Assembly: GCA_902514275.1 (NCBI GenBank)
Contig: CABXQD010000003.1
Location: 1-64,000 of the forward strand
DNA: 64,000 nucleotides
Source of the DNA: an uncultured marine group I thaumarchaeote
GTDB taxonomy: Archaea; Thermoproteota; Nitrososphaeria; Nitrososphaerales; Nitrosopumilaceae
Direction: 5' to 3'
In this document: positions 52,076 to 60,994 of the stretch, piece after piece
Numbering within the stretch: position 1 is the first letter of the stretch
How the letters are laid out: each line of letters starts with the position of its first letter
Notes under the pieces: generated by a model
Told to the model about the DNA's origin: nothing
Database searches by the model: none
What the model saw: the letters and a program-made list of their open reading frames with translations, nothing else
Program-made: the position numbers and the translations under genes

Positions 52076-52395
52076 GAATCTTTTTGTTCTATTGCTTGCT
52101 CTATGCTTTTTACCCAACCCTTTGTATTAAAAACTCCAAATTTGTATGTCTGCTCACCATCATTTGTTTTTGCTGTAAAACATACTTTTTTTATGAATAA
52201 TCCCTCTTTCCATGTTTTTATTATATTTTCTAACGGAACATCAAGTACAGTTTCACCCATACGCTTTGTAAAATCCATTATTCTTGATTTTGTTTTATCA
52301 AATGCTAATCTCTTATTTGTTAATGTCAAAATACCTGGACCCAAACTATCTTCATTACAATCTTCTTGTTTTATCCTTTTTTCACCATCTTCCAT
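52069..52395 (-). CDS. Hypothetical GRAM/PH-like domain protein
   Basis: GILTLTNKRLAFDK...VPLENIIKTWKEG pattern; inference only. Confidence 0.6.
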   Translation of the reverse strand: MEDGEKRIKQEDCNEDSLGPGILTLTNKRLAFDKTKSRIMDFTKRMGETVLDVPLENIIKTWKEGLFIKKVCFTAKTNDGEQTYKFGVFNTKGWVKSIEQAIEQKDSQ

Positions 52396-52426
52396 GATTA
52401 ACTTTTATTGAATTCTTTCGGATATA

Positions 52427-53053
52427 ATGTTAATGAAATTAATAAAAAAAGGCGCTGAGGCTGATATCTATAACGGTACGTGGAAAAATTTTAAATCTGT
52501 TTTTAAAATTAGAAAAATAAAAAATTATAGAAATTCTTTACTTGATTCAAAAATACGTAAACAACGTACAATTAAAGAATCACAGATACTTTCTCAAGTA
52601 AAATCTTTTGGAATTCCTTCACCCCTTGTTTATTTTGTTAATTTAGAAAAAAGTATGATTGTGATGCAAGAAATTCCTGGAAAGTCTGTACATGATTTAT
52701 CTGAATCAAAAATTGTTGAAGTATCTAAAGATATTGGAAAGCTAGTTGGACTTTTACATAAAAATGGAGTAATGCATGGAGATTTGACAACATCTAATTT
52801 CATTTTATTTAAAAATATTATTTACATGATTGATTTTGGACTTTCTCAAAATACAATTAAACCTGAAGATCATGCAGTTGATTTACGATTAATTAAAGAA
52901 ATTCTTAACAGTGCACATGCAAAAATTATGGAATCTGCTTGGAAAAATTTTCTAATGGGCTACAAATCTGTAGTTGGAATTGCTTATCAGATTAAAATAG
53001 TAAAATTAGTTTCAGATATTGAAAGTCGTGGTAGATATGCACAAGTTGTCTGA
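52427..53053 (+). CDS. bud32: Bud32-type serine/threonine protein kinase (KEOPS)
   Basis: KGAEADIY, GVMHGDLTTSNFIL, MIDFGLSQ. Confidence 0.94.
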   Translation: MLMKLIKKGAEADIYNGTWKNFKSVFKIRKIKNYRNSLLDSKIRKQRTIKESQILSQVKSFGIPSPLVYFVNLEKSMIVMQEIPGKSVHDLSESKIVEVSKDIGKLVGLLHKNGVMHGDLTTSNFILFKNIIYMIDFGLSQNTIKPEDHAVDLRLIKEILNSAHAKIMESAWKNFLMGYKSVVGIAYQIKIVKLVSDIESRGRYAQVV

Positions 53054-53585
53054 TTTACTCTTTGTATCTTCAAATATTCACAAGTTTAAAGAGGCAGAAA
53101 AAATTTTAAGATCTTTTAACATATCGATCCAATTTTTTAAATTAAATTTAGAAGAAATTCAATCAAATTCTATTAAACAAATTGCAATCAAAAAAGCACA
53201 AAATGCATTTTCAAAATGTAAAAAACCTTTGATTATTGAAGATGATGGTCTATGTATTGACTCTCTTGGTGGATTTCCAGGTCCTTATTCTTCTTATGTT
53301 CAAAAAACTATTGGAAATAAAGGAATTCTTAATTTGTTAAAAAAAGATAGAAGTGCAAAATTTGTTTCAAACATAACCTATTGTGATAAAAATACTGTTG
53401 AATCTTTTGAAGGAAAACTTTTTGGTACTATATCTAAATCTGAAAAAGGAAATGGTTGGGGATTTGATCCAATATTTATTCCAAAAAATACTCAGAAAAC
53501 TTTTGGTGAATTAATCAATAAAAATAATATTTCACATAGATACAAAGCATTAAAAAAATTTTCTAATTGGTATTTGCGTAAGTAG
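53037..53585 (+). CDS. rdgB: XTP/ITP pyrophosphatase (Ham1/RdgB)
   Basis: FVSSNIHKFKEAEKIL, IIEDDGLCIDSLGGFPGPYSSY, GWGFDPIF. ATG at 53037 preferred over 53019. Confidence 0.93.
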   Translation: MHKLSDLLFVSSNIHKFKEAEKILRSFNISIQFFKLNLEEIQSNSIKQIAIKKAQNAFSKCKKPLIIEDDGLCIDSLGGFPGPYSSYVQKTIGNKGILNLLKKDRSAKFVSNITYCDKNTVESFEGKLFGTISKSEKGNGWGFDPIFIPKNTQKTFGELINKNNISHRYKALKKFSNWYLRK

Positions 53586-54594
53586 GAATATAGCGGTCAA
53601 TAAATCGTTCATTGTTTTGTAGGATTGATATTCTTGAAACAAGACTCTCATCCATTATCGAAAATATTTTACTTTCTTTAGCTATTTCTTCACTGAATTT
53701 TTTTACTTCGTGCATTTCTAACATATTTTCATGTTCAAGTCTATTTGTTGAACGTCCAATGTGCATGTATGATTTTATTTCAATAAAGTGTGGACTTGCT
53801 TTTCTAAACATATCTGCAAATGCAGGTATCATTTCTTTTTGATCATTGTAATCTCTAATTAGTGTAATTCTTAGAACTGTACGTGTGTCTAGATCTTTTA
53901 ACATATCTAATGTACGATTCCATCTTTCCCAAGAATCATCATATTTTGGCTTGTTAATTTTTATAAATGATTCATAATCTGCAGCATTTGTTGATAGATA
54001 CAATTGTGTTGGTAACGCATCTTCATCTTGTAGTTTTTGAATCATGTCTGGTTCTTGTCCGTTTGTAACTAGAAAAATTGACTTTGTTGCTTCCAGTGAT
54101 TTTAGATATTTAATTAATTCAGGTAATTTTGGATACATTGTAGGTTCACCTGAAAGTGAAACTGCATAATGACTTGGAAGTAATGATTCATCTAATCTTT
54201 GTTTATCATTTCTTGAATCTCCGTAAAATCCATCAATTAATTTTTTTCTTTCAGCCATCAATTTTGTTAAAATTTGTTCAGGTTCTGCAACTTGTTCTGG
54301 TTCCATTTTCATCGAATCATAAAATTCCATTGGTCTCCAACAATATACACAACGATTTTCACAATACATTCCAGCTGGTGAAAACTCCATACATTGGTGA
54401 GTTGAAATTCCATAAAATTTATGCTTGTAACAACTTCCTTCATGTTTAAATGATTTTTTAGTCCAATGACATAATTCAACTGTCGAGTGATCTGCTACTC
54501 CATATTTTGCTTTTTTAAGTTGAGCAACTATTGTTGGTTTAATTTGAATTAGATTTTCCTCATCATTATTAACAACTTCACCTGAACAACTCAT
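53563..54594 (-). CDS. taw1: 4-demethylwyosine synthase TYW1 (radical SAM)
   Basis: CENRCVYCWRPMEF radical SAM cluster; SLSGEPTMYP; archaeal length. Confidence 0.94.
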   Translation of the reverse strand: MSCSGEVVNNDEENLIQIKPTIVAQLKKAKYGVADHSTVELCHWTKKSFKHEGSCYKHKFYGISTHQCMEFSPAGMYCENRCVYCWRPMEFYDSMKMEPEQVAEPEQILTKLMAERKKLIDGFYGDSRNDKQRLDESLLPSHYAVSLSGEPTMYPKLPELIKYLKSLEATKSIFLVTNGQEPDMIQKLQDEDALPTQLYLSTNAADYESFIKINKPKYDDSWERWNRTLDMLKDLDTRTVLRITLIRDYNDQKEMIPAFADMFRKASPHFIEIKSYMHIGRSTNRLEHENMLEMHEVKKFSEEIAKESKIFSIMDESLVSRISILQNNERFIDRYIPTYANTN

Positions 54595-54640
54595 ATATTG
54601 AATCTAATTTGATTTACTTAAATTCATTTAGATAGGATAT

Positions 54641-56851
54641 ATGACAAAAAATTGCTCAAATTTACTAGAATTAAAGTGTGATTTAATAACTGGAATTACT
54701 GAAATAAGTCATAAATTGAAAGTTAAATATGCTATAGTCTTTTTGTTCTTGCTTGGTTCTACACTAAGTATTCCAATTTCGCCTATTTTGGCTGCATCTG
54801 ATATCGATAATGATGGCATTTTAGATGATGTAGATAATTGTCCTCGCCTTCAAGAGGATTATTTTGGTGATATTGATGGCTGTCCTTCTAAAACTGTAAA
54901 TTGGAATGATTCTGATTTTGATGCTATTCCTGATGATGTTGATCAATGTATTACACTTAGAGAAAATTATAATGGTTATCAAGACGAAGACGGTTGCCCT
55001 GATGATATTTCTGTTGAATTAGTTTTTGATCAAGATAATGATTCAATACCTGATTTAATTGATAACTGTCCATTAATTTCTGAAACTTACAATAACTTCC
55101 AAGACGAAGACGGTTGTCCTGACACTCTTGCAATTGATTCTGATTCTGATGGCGTTCAAGATTTTTTGGATTCATGTCCTGATACTTTAGAAACTTGGAA
55201 TGGATTTGCAGATTATGACGGTTGCCCTGATGAAATTGTTAACCTTGATTCTGATTATGATGGAATTTTAGATGTTGATGATCAATGCATTAATGAACGT
55301 GAATCTCAAAATAACTTCCAAGACGAAGACGGTTGCCCTGATTTCTTTGAGGATGTAGCACTTGATACAGATTCTGATGGTATTCGAGATACTATAGATA
55401 TCTGTCCATTCAATGCAGAAACTTACAATAATATTCTAGATACAGACGGTTGCCCTGATGAACGTTCAACTGATCTATTTGAACATAATTTGACTGATGA
55501 TGCTGATAATGATGGCGTTACTGATAACATTGATCAATGTTTAACATTGCCTGAAACTTACAATAACTTCCAAGACGAAGACGGTTGCCCTGAATTTTTT
55601 GCAGATTATGATTCAGATCACGATGGATTGTTAGATAGTGTTGATGATTGTAAATTTGTACAAGAAACTTACAATAACTTCCAAGACGAAGACGGTTGCC
55701 CTGATGATGTATTCACTGAAATTACAATTTATGATTCAGATCATGATGGCATTTTAGATAATGTGGATGTCTGTATAATATTACCAGAAACTTACAATAA
55801 CTTCCAAGACGAAGACGGTTGCCCTGATGAAATTTCCACTACTGATTCTGATTATGATGGTATACTTGATGCATTTGATAGTTGTAAGTATGCTGTAGAA
55901 ACTTACAATAACTTCCAAGACGAAGACGGTTGCCCTGACTTACTCTACACAAATACATACACAGTAGATTCTGATGGTGATAGTATTGTAGATAATTTAG
56001 ATTTGTGTCCAAATCTTCCAGAGAATTATAATAATTTCTTAGACGAAGACGGTTGCCCTGATGATCCAACTATAATTGACTCAGACCAAGATGGTTATTC
56101 TGATTTAGTTGATGAATGTCCTGATGAACCTGAAAATTATAATGGCTTTGCAGACACAGACGGTTGTCCTGATAAAGAAATACCTCTTAACCTATTTTCA
56201 TATCAATTACCTGACAATGATTCAGATGGTGTCGATGACAGATGGGATCAATGTCTTGATGAACCTGAAAATTATAATGGCTTTGCAGACACAGACGGTT
56301 GTCCTGATGTAATGGGACATTCAATTCCTAATCTTGATGTTTTATTAGATTCTGATGATGATTTTGTATTTGATAATGTTGATCTTTGTCCTACTCTTGC
56401 TGAAAGATACAATGGTTATTTTGACGAAGACGGTTGTCCTGATCAAATTCCTTATGATTCAATAGCTGATGCTGATTTTGATGGAATTATTGATGAATTA
56501 GATAATTGTAAATATCAACAAGAAGTTTACAATCAATTCCAAGATGAAGACGGTTGTCCTGATATCCTTGATGATGATTATTCAGTTCGTTCGTTAAAGT
56601 ATCAATTAATTGACAATGATTCAGATGGTGTCGATGACAGATGGGATCAATGTCTTGATGAACCTGAAAATTATAATGGCTTTTTAGATTATGATGGATG
56701 TTTTGATGTAATTGGTGCAGAATCTACTGTTGTTCCAATAACTGATTTAGATGGGGATGGATATTTGGATGACGAAGACGGTTGCCCATCTGAGCCTGAA
56801 ACATGGAATAAATACAATGATACAGACGGTTGTCCTGATACTCTTCCTTAA
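54641..56851 (+). CDS. Secreted thrombospondin type-3-like calcium-binding repeat protein
   Basis: Signal YAIVFLFLLGSTLSIPISPILA; repeated DSDxDGIxDxxDxCxxxxETYNNFQDEDGCPD units. Confidence 0.9.
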   Translation: MTKNCSNLLELKCDLITGITEISHKLKVKYAIVFLFLLGSTLSIPISPILAASDIDNDGILDDVDNCPRLQEDYFGDIDGCPSKTVNWNDSDFDAIPDDVDQCITLRENYNGYQDEDGCPDDISVELVFDQDNDSIPDLIDNCPLISETYNNFQDEDGCPDTLAIDSDSDGVQDFLDSCPDTLETWNGFADYDGCPDEIVNLDSDYDGILDVDDQCINERESQNNFQDEDGCPDFFEDVALDTDSDGIRDTIDICPFNAETYNNILDTDGCPDERSTDLFEHNLTDDADNDGVTDNIDQCLTLPETYNNFQDEDGCPEFFADYDSDHDGLLDSVDDCKFVQETYNNFQDEDGCPDDVFTEITIYDSDHDGILDNVDVCIILPETYNNFQDEDGCPDEISTTDSDYDGILDAFDSCKYAVETYNNFQDEDGCPDLLYTNTYTVDSDGDSIVDNLDLCPNLPENYNNFLDEDGCPDDPTIIDSDQDGYSDLVDECPDEPENYNGFADTDGCPDKEIPLNLFSYQLPDNDSDGVDDRWDQCLDEPENYNGFADTDGCPDVMGHSIPNLDVLLDSDDDFVFDNVDLCPTLAERYNGYFDEDGCPDQIPYDSIADADFDGIIDELDNCKYQQEVYNQFQDEDGCPDILDDDYSVRSLKYQLIDNDSDGVDDRWDQCLDEPENYNGFLDYDGCFDVIGAESTVVPITDLDGDGYLDDEDGCPSEPETWNKYNDTDGCPDTLP
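55083..56830 (+). repeat. Tandem/dispersed near-identical DNA repeats encoding ETYNNFQDEDGCPD and DGVDDRWDQCLDEPENYNGF
   Basis: gaaacttacaataacttccaagacgaagacggttg occurs about five times; gacaatgattcagatggtgtcgatgacagatgggatcaatgtcttgatgaacctgaaaattataatggcttt occurs twice. Confidence 0.9.
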
Positions 56852-56917
56852 ATAAATAATTTTTAAAAATATTGTTTTTTTAAGATGGTTAATATCTGTT
56901 CAAATTAAAATTAATTC

Positions 56918-57880
56918 ATGCTTCCAAAATTCTCTAGCCGAGCATTTTTAGCTCCCATGGCTGGAGTTAGTGATCCTGCACTTCGATTACAATGTAAAAA
57001 AATGGGTGCAGGTCTTGTAGTTACTGAATTTACAAATATTCATAGTATTATTGCAAAAGAAAAACAACTCAAAGATCATATGAAAACTATTCAGGAGTTT
57101 ATTGAATTTTCTGATCAAGAACGTCCTCTTTCAATTCAATTATTTGGTTCTGATTTATCTGCTTTAGAAAAAGCTGCAAAAATTGTTGAACCCTATTTTG
57201 ATATAATTGATTATAACATGGGTTGTCCTGCACCTCACATTACTCAACAGATGGCCGGAGGTGCATTATTACAACAAACTAATCTCACTGAACAAATATT
57301 TGAAACTCTAGTTGGTGCTGTGAAAAAACCTGTTACGTTAAAAATTCGTTCAGGTGTAACTGATGCAAGTAAATTTCTATTTCGAGAAATTTCTGAAATT
57401 GCTGAAGACAAAGGTATTGAAATGATTACATTTCATCCTCGTACTGTTAACCAAGGTTATTCTGGAAATGCTGATTGGGATTTGATTAAAGAACTTAAAG
57501 AAATTTCTAGTATTCCTATTGTTGGAAATGGTGATATTACCACCCCTGAAGATGCAAAAAAAATGATTGATGAAACTAATTGTGATTATGTTATGATTGG
57601 TCGTGGTGCTATGGGTAATCCATTTTTATTTGAGCAAATTAATGATTATCTTAAAACTAATTCTTATCGGGAATATTCTTTTAAAGATAGACTAAATTCT
57701 TTTTTTGATTATTTGCATTTAAGCGATAAATACAAAATTAAATTTGCAAATCTCAAGGGTCAGGCAATGCGTTTCACTAAGGGTATGAAGGGGGGCTCAA
57801 AAATCCGTTCTAGAATTACTTTTGCAAAAAATATTGAAGAATTAGAAAAAATTATGGCAAATGCATATTTGACATCATAA
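56918..57880 (+). CDS. dus: tRNA-dihydrouridine synthase
   Basis: LAPMAGVSDPALRL, NMGCPAPHITQQMAGGALLQ, TFHPRTVNQGYSGNADW, MIGRGAMGNPFLF. Confidence 0.95.
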   Translation: MLPKFSSRAFLAPMAGVSDPALRLQCKKMGAGLVVTEFTNIHSIIAKEKQLKDHMKTIQEFIEFSDQERPLSIQLFGSDLSALEKAAKIVEPYFDIIDYNMGCPAPHITQQMAGGALLQQTNLTEQIFETLVGAVKKPVTLKIRSGVTDASKFLFREISEIAEDKGIEMITFHPRTVNQGYSGNADWDLIKELKEISSIPIVGNGDITTPEDAKKMIDETNCDYVMIGRGAMGNPFLFEQINDYLKTNSYREYSFKDRLNSFFDYLHLSDKYKIKFANLKGQAMRFTKGMKGGSKIRSRITFAKNIEELEKIMANAYLTS

Positions 57881-57952
57881 TTTATTATTTCACGCTCCAT
57901 TTTATACAAACAACAATCATGTCTTTTTATAGTTAAATTGTAATGTATAATA

Positions 57953-58047
57953 TCCCTTCAAAAACATGTCCTCCAAAAGGATAACGACCTGAGAGGAGTT
58001 GTACCCCTCTCAGCAGATTATATTGAATTGATTACTTTTGTATTTTT
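57953..58047 (+). ncRNA. Candidate structured ncRNA with 8-bp perfect hairpin
   Basis: TATA-like TTTTTATA at 57924-57931; hairpin CTGAGAGG-AGTTGTACC-CCTCTCAG at 57989-58013; T-rich tail 58033-58047; GC-rich island in AT-rich intergenic region. Confidence 0.4.
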
Positions 58048-58062
58048 AATTAATTTGAATTA

Positions 58063-58416
58063 TTAAAGAGCTTCAGAATTTTTCTTTTTTGTTCCAATGT
58101 TTAAAACACTTTCAATATCACTAATTACTATAATCCCATCTTCTTCTCCTCCAGAAAATACTGACTCTTCAATTATTTTAGATACTTTTTCTACTATTGA
58201 ATCATCTACAATTGTACTGATAACTGAAACTTTATTGAATTCCGCAGTTTTTGAAATTGTTCCTCTACCAGATCTAATATTTTGTCTTTTTCCTGAACCT
58301 CTGCCTTTACCTTCAGTTATTGTGAATCCACTAACAATTCCATTTAATTCATCGATCAAAATATTCACTTTACTACTTTGAATGGTAGCTTCAATTTTCT
58401 TCATAAATTTGCTCAT
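58063..58416 (-). CDS. P-II family nitrogen regulatory-like protein (variant T-loop)
   Basis: MKKIEATIQSSKVNILIDELN..GFTITEGKGRGSGK..VSVISTIVDDSIVEKVSKII...GIIVISDIESVLNIGT. Confidence 0.82.
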   Translation of the reverse strand: MSKFMKKIEATIQSSKVNILIDELNGIVSGFTITEGKGRGSGKRQNIRSGRGTISKTAEFNKVSVISTIVDDSIVEKVSKIIEESVFSGGEEDGIIVISDIESVLNIGTKKKNSEAL

Positions 58417-58516
58417 TATAGGGTCAAAATATACCCATCTTTCTTTTCCAATTTTGATAATCTGATGGTTATTTCATTATACTATTTTCTTTTTAATGTA
58501 AAAAAAAACAATAATT

Positions 58517-58693
58517 ATGAAAAGTGATGAAAAAAGATCTCATCGGCTCAACTATCTATTAAAATGCTATTTACATAATCCTCAAGAAAGTGAACTTTAT
58601 CTTAAAGCTAAACAAATGGGAGTGACTGATTCTACTGCTAAAGATTATATCCGAACTGTAATCATTCAAGCCCAAAAAACATGTTCTGTCTAA
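58517..58693 (+). CDS. Small (58 aa) HTH-like protein
   Basis: Read by eye, below ORF-track cutoff: MKSDEKRSHRLNYLLKCYLHNPQESELYLKAKQMGVTDSTAKDYIRTVIIQAQKTCSV*. Confidence 0.6.
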   Translation: MKSDEKRSHRLNYLLKCYLHNPQESELYLKAKQMGVTDSTAKDYIRTVIIQAQKTCSV

Positions 58694-58798
58694 TTTTTAA
58701 TATATAATTAAAAATTCGAATTCTTCAACATACGTGTAGAATTCATTCGAAATGTTAAACAAGATATTCATAAATAATGAATATGTGGAAAAATTAAC

Positions 58799-59488
58799 AT
58801 GACTGATATGTTGCTTGATGATGTAAATTCTCTTTTAGATGGGGATTTTGGTGATGATCGTATTTTAAAGCAAATAGCTAGAGCATGTAAAAATAATGAA
58901 GTTATCAGTAATTATGAAAGAAATTATGTTAAAAAATTAGCAGAGCAATATTTGGGAAGAAAACCTGATGTCATTCCATCCAAAAAATCAGAAAATACGC
59001 CATCTATAACTCCTGATGTAATAATACCTAAAATTCAATCTTCACCACAAACTGCAACTTTTCAATCCCCTAACTCTGATCATTCAAAAACTGGTTCAAA
59101 AAATTCAAAATTAATTTTAGGATTGGGAATCATATCTTTGATAATAATAGTTGGTGCAGTAGTTATGTTATCTAGTAATAATGATTCAGTTACATCTAAC
59201 CCTACCTCTGAAATCAAAATTCAATTGTCTATTCAAAGTGATTTATCTTCATATGCAAAAAATGATATTATTTCAATAAATGGAATTTCTACATCCAACC
59301 CTGTAAATTTATCAATAAAAAATGAAAAAAATGAACTTGTTTGGGCTGAACAAATTTCTGTAAAAAATAATGTGTATTCAACACTTGCTATAGCTGGTGG
59401 CAATGGATGGGAAAATTCTGGAACATATTCACTAATAGTAGATGATGGATCAAAAACAAAATTCATCAAATTTACATTTACTTCATAA
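58799..59488 (+). CDS. Single-TM protein with cytoplasmic N-terminal domain
   Basis: Internal TM LILGLGIISLIIIVGAVVMLSS. Confidence 0.65.
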   Translation: MTDMLLDDVNSLLDGDFGDDRILKQIARACKNNEVISNYERNYVKKLAEQYLGRKPDVIPSKKSENTPSITPDVIIPKIQSSPQTATFQSPNSDHSKTGSKNSKLILGLGIISLIIIVGAVVMLSSNNDSVTSNPTSEIKIQLSIQSDLSSYAKNDIISINGISTSNPVNLSIKNEKNELVWAEQISVKNNVYSTLAIAGGNGWENSGTYSLIVDDGSKTKFIKFTFTS

Positions 59489-60064
59489 TTATTCAAATTC
59501 TTTCCAATGTGAATCTATTAAATCTCTGAGTCTTTCTATACTAATTTCATCCATGTATTCACGATATACTATGAATTTATTTTGTCTATTTGATTTTTCA
59601 TCATATATATCTGAAGTAGTTTTTGGAATTATATTGTTTTTCCATTGTTCCATTTCAAAAATCCATATTGATGAATCTGGATTTGAAAAATCAATATCGT
59701 CACATCCTACAACATACAAATAGCATTTTGTTGTCTGGTTTAGTTTTTTATGTAATTGTTCATATGCTATCATTTGTCCTTGTGCGATGTTGATTTTATC
59801 ATTATGAAATCCTTTGAATTCTAAGATAATGAAACTCCCTTTGTGCTCAATAAGCCAATCAATATCTGTTCCTCCTGATGCTATCATTCCATGTACAATT
59901 AGATCCCCTAGGACTTCCCTACCTCGTGTAAATTCTACTTCATCAAAAATTTGGTATTTTGCTTTTGAACTTTTACGAGAAATTTTACTTGGTATGTTTT
60001 TTGATTGATTTATTTCAGTATCTCCATAAATTGTATCGATTAATTCATCTGTTTTATCAATCAT
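59489..60064 (-). CDS. Hypothetical protein with PD-(D/E)XK nuclease-like motif
   Basis: GGTDIDWLIEHKGSFIILEFKGFHNDKINIAQGQMIAYEQL resembles D...ExK nuclease core. Confidence 0.6.
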   Translation of the reverse strand: MIDKTDELIDTIYGDTEINQSKNIPSKISRKSSKAKYQIFDEVEFTRGREVLGDLIVHGMIASGGTDIDWLIEHKGSFIILEFKGFHNDKINIAQGQMIAYEQLHKKLNQTTKCYLYVVGCDDIDFSNPDSSIWIFEMEQWKNNIIPKTTSDIYDEKSNRQNKFIVYREYMDEISIERLRDLIDSHWKEFE

Positions 60065-60134
60065 TAAATTTTGAGTTTTTTTGTTGATGATAAGATCTCT
60101 TGTAAATTTTTGTAAAGTTATTTATTTTTCTAAT

Positions 60135-60356
60135 TTATCTAGAAACGCATTCATTATTTTGATCCATATACAATACAAAATATTCTTCTTGATTTTTTCT
60201 ATCTTTTTTTGCATTTAATGCATCTTGATACATATCAAAATGCTCAATAATGTATAATTGATTTCCTGTATCTTCAAAATAATCAATTCCAACTAAATTA
60301 AATCCTGTTTTTGGAGTCAATTTAATTTTTTCATCTTCAAATCTATTGTTTGACAA
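60135..60356 (-). CDS. Small hypothetical protein
   Basis: 73 aa ORF in a gap between two minus-strand genes. Confidence 0.5.
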   Translation of the reverse strand: MSNNRFEDEKIKLTPKTGFNLVGIDYFEDTGNQLYIIEHFDMYQDALNAKKDRKNQEEYFVLYMDQNNECVSR

Positions 60357-60367
60357 TTATCATTCCT

Positions 60368-60931
60368 CTATAGATCATAAATCATTAAATTTTTTTCTTC
60401 TAATAATGCATGTAAATTATGTACTGAACGATAAACTTCTGTTTCCTTTTTAGCTCCTGTACATACCAATTTCCCTGAAGCAAATAATAAAATCACTGTT
60501 TTAGGATCTAACATTCTATGTATGAGCCCTGGAAATTGTTCAGGTTCATACATGCTTCTTGGTATTGTTTTTGCAGCTTTTTCTAAATGAATTTTACCTC
60601 CAAGACTAATAGATGAAACAATATTTTGAATTGAAATTATTGCATCTTTTTTTATTTTGATTTTTGCTTTTCTTAATTTTTGAACTACTATATTCACAGC
60701 TTTAATTGATAATTCTTCAGATTTAGCTCCTGTACATACCATTTTACCTGTTCTAAAAATTAAGATTGCTGTTTTTGGATTCGTCAATCTAAACACTAAT
60801 CCTGGAAATTGTTCAGGATTGTATTCTGTTTCTGGAAATTTCTTTGTTATTTCTATTAAATCCATTTTTTGATCAATTGATGCTGATGACACGACATTTA
60901 CTACACTTACAATTGGTTTAGTTTGTGGCAT
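60368..60931 (-). CDS. tbp: TATA-box-binding protein
   Basis: Two direct repeats: YNPEQFPGLVFRLTNPKTAILIFRTGKMVCTGAK and YEPEQFPGLIHRMLDPKTVILLFASGKLVCTGAK. Confidence 0.98.
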   Translation of the reverse strand: MPQTKPIVSVVNVVSSASIDQKMDLIEITKKFPETEYNPEQFPGLVFRLTNPKTAILIFRTGKMVCTGAKSEELSIKAVNIVVQKLRKAKIKIKKDAIISIQNIVSSISLGGKIHLEKAAKTIPRSMYEPEQFPGLIHRMLDPKTVILLFASGKLVCTGAKKETEVYRSVHNLHALLEEKNLMIYDL

Positions 60932-60994
60932 GCGTGGGAGTTTATATACTTCCTTATATATACTAGCAATAATTTTTGTGTATTTTTATTTTTT

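Noticed and set aside
55083-55935. CRISPR-like spacing of near-identical repeats
   Set aside because: Repeats are in-frame codons of a single protein with coding intervals; no cas genes and no leader.
54957-56312. ORFs antisense to or out of frame with the TSP3 repeat gene (54957-, 55839-, 56109+)
   Set aside because: They arise from the repeated DNA and show low-complexity Q/L/N or M/I-rich translations; the TSP3 frame explains the region.
57960-58020. TPP riboswitch-like CTGAGAGG string
   Set aside because: The conserved ACCTGATCTGG...TACCAGCG half is missing; only the short CTGAGA match is present.
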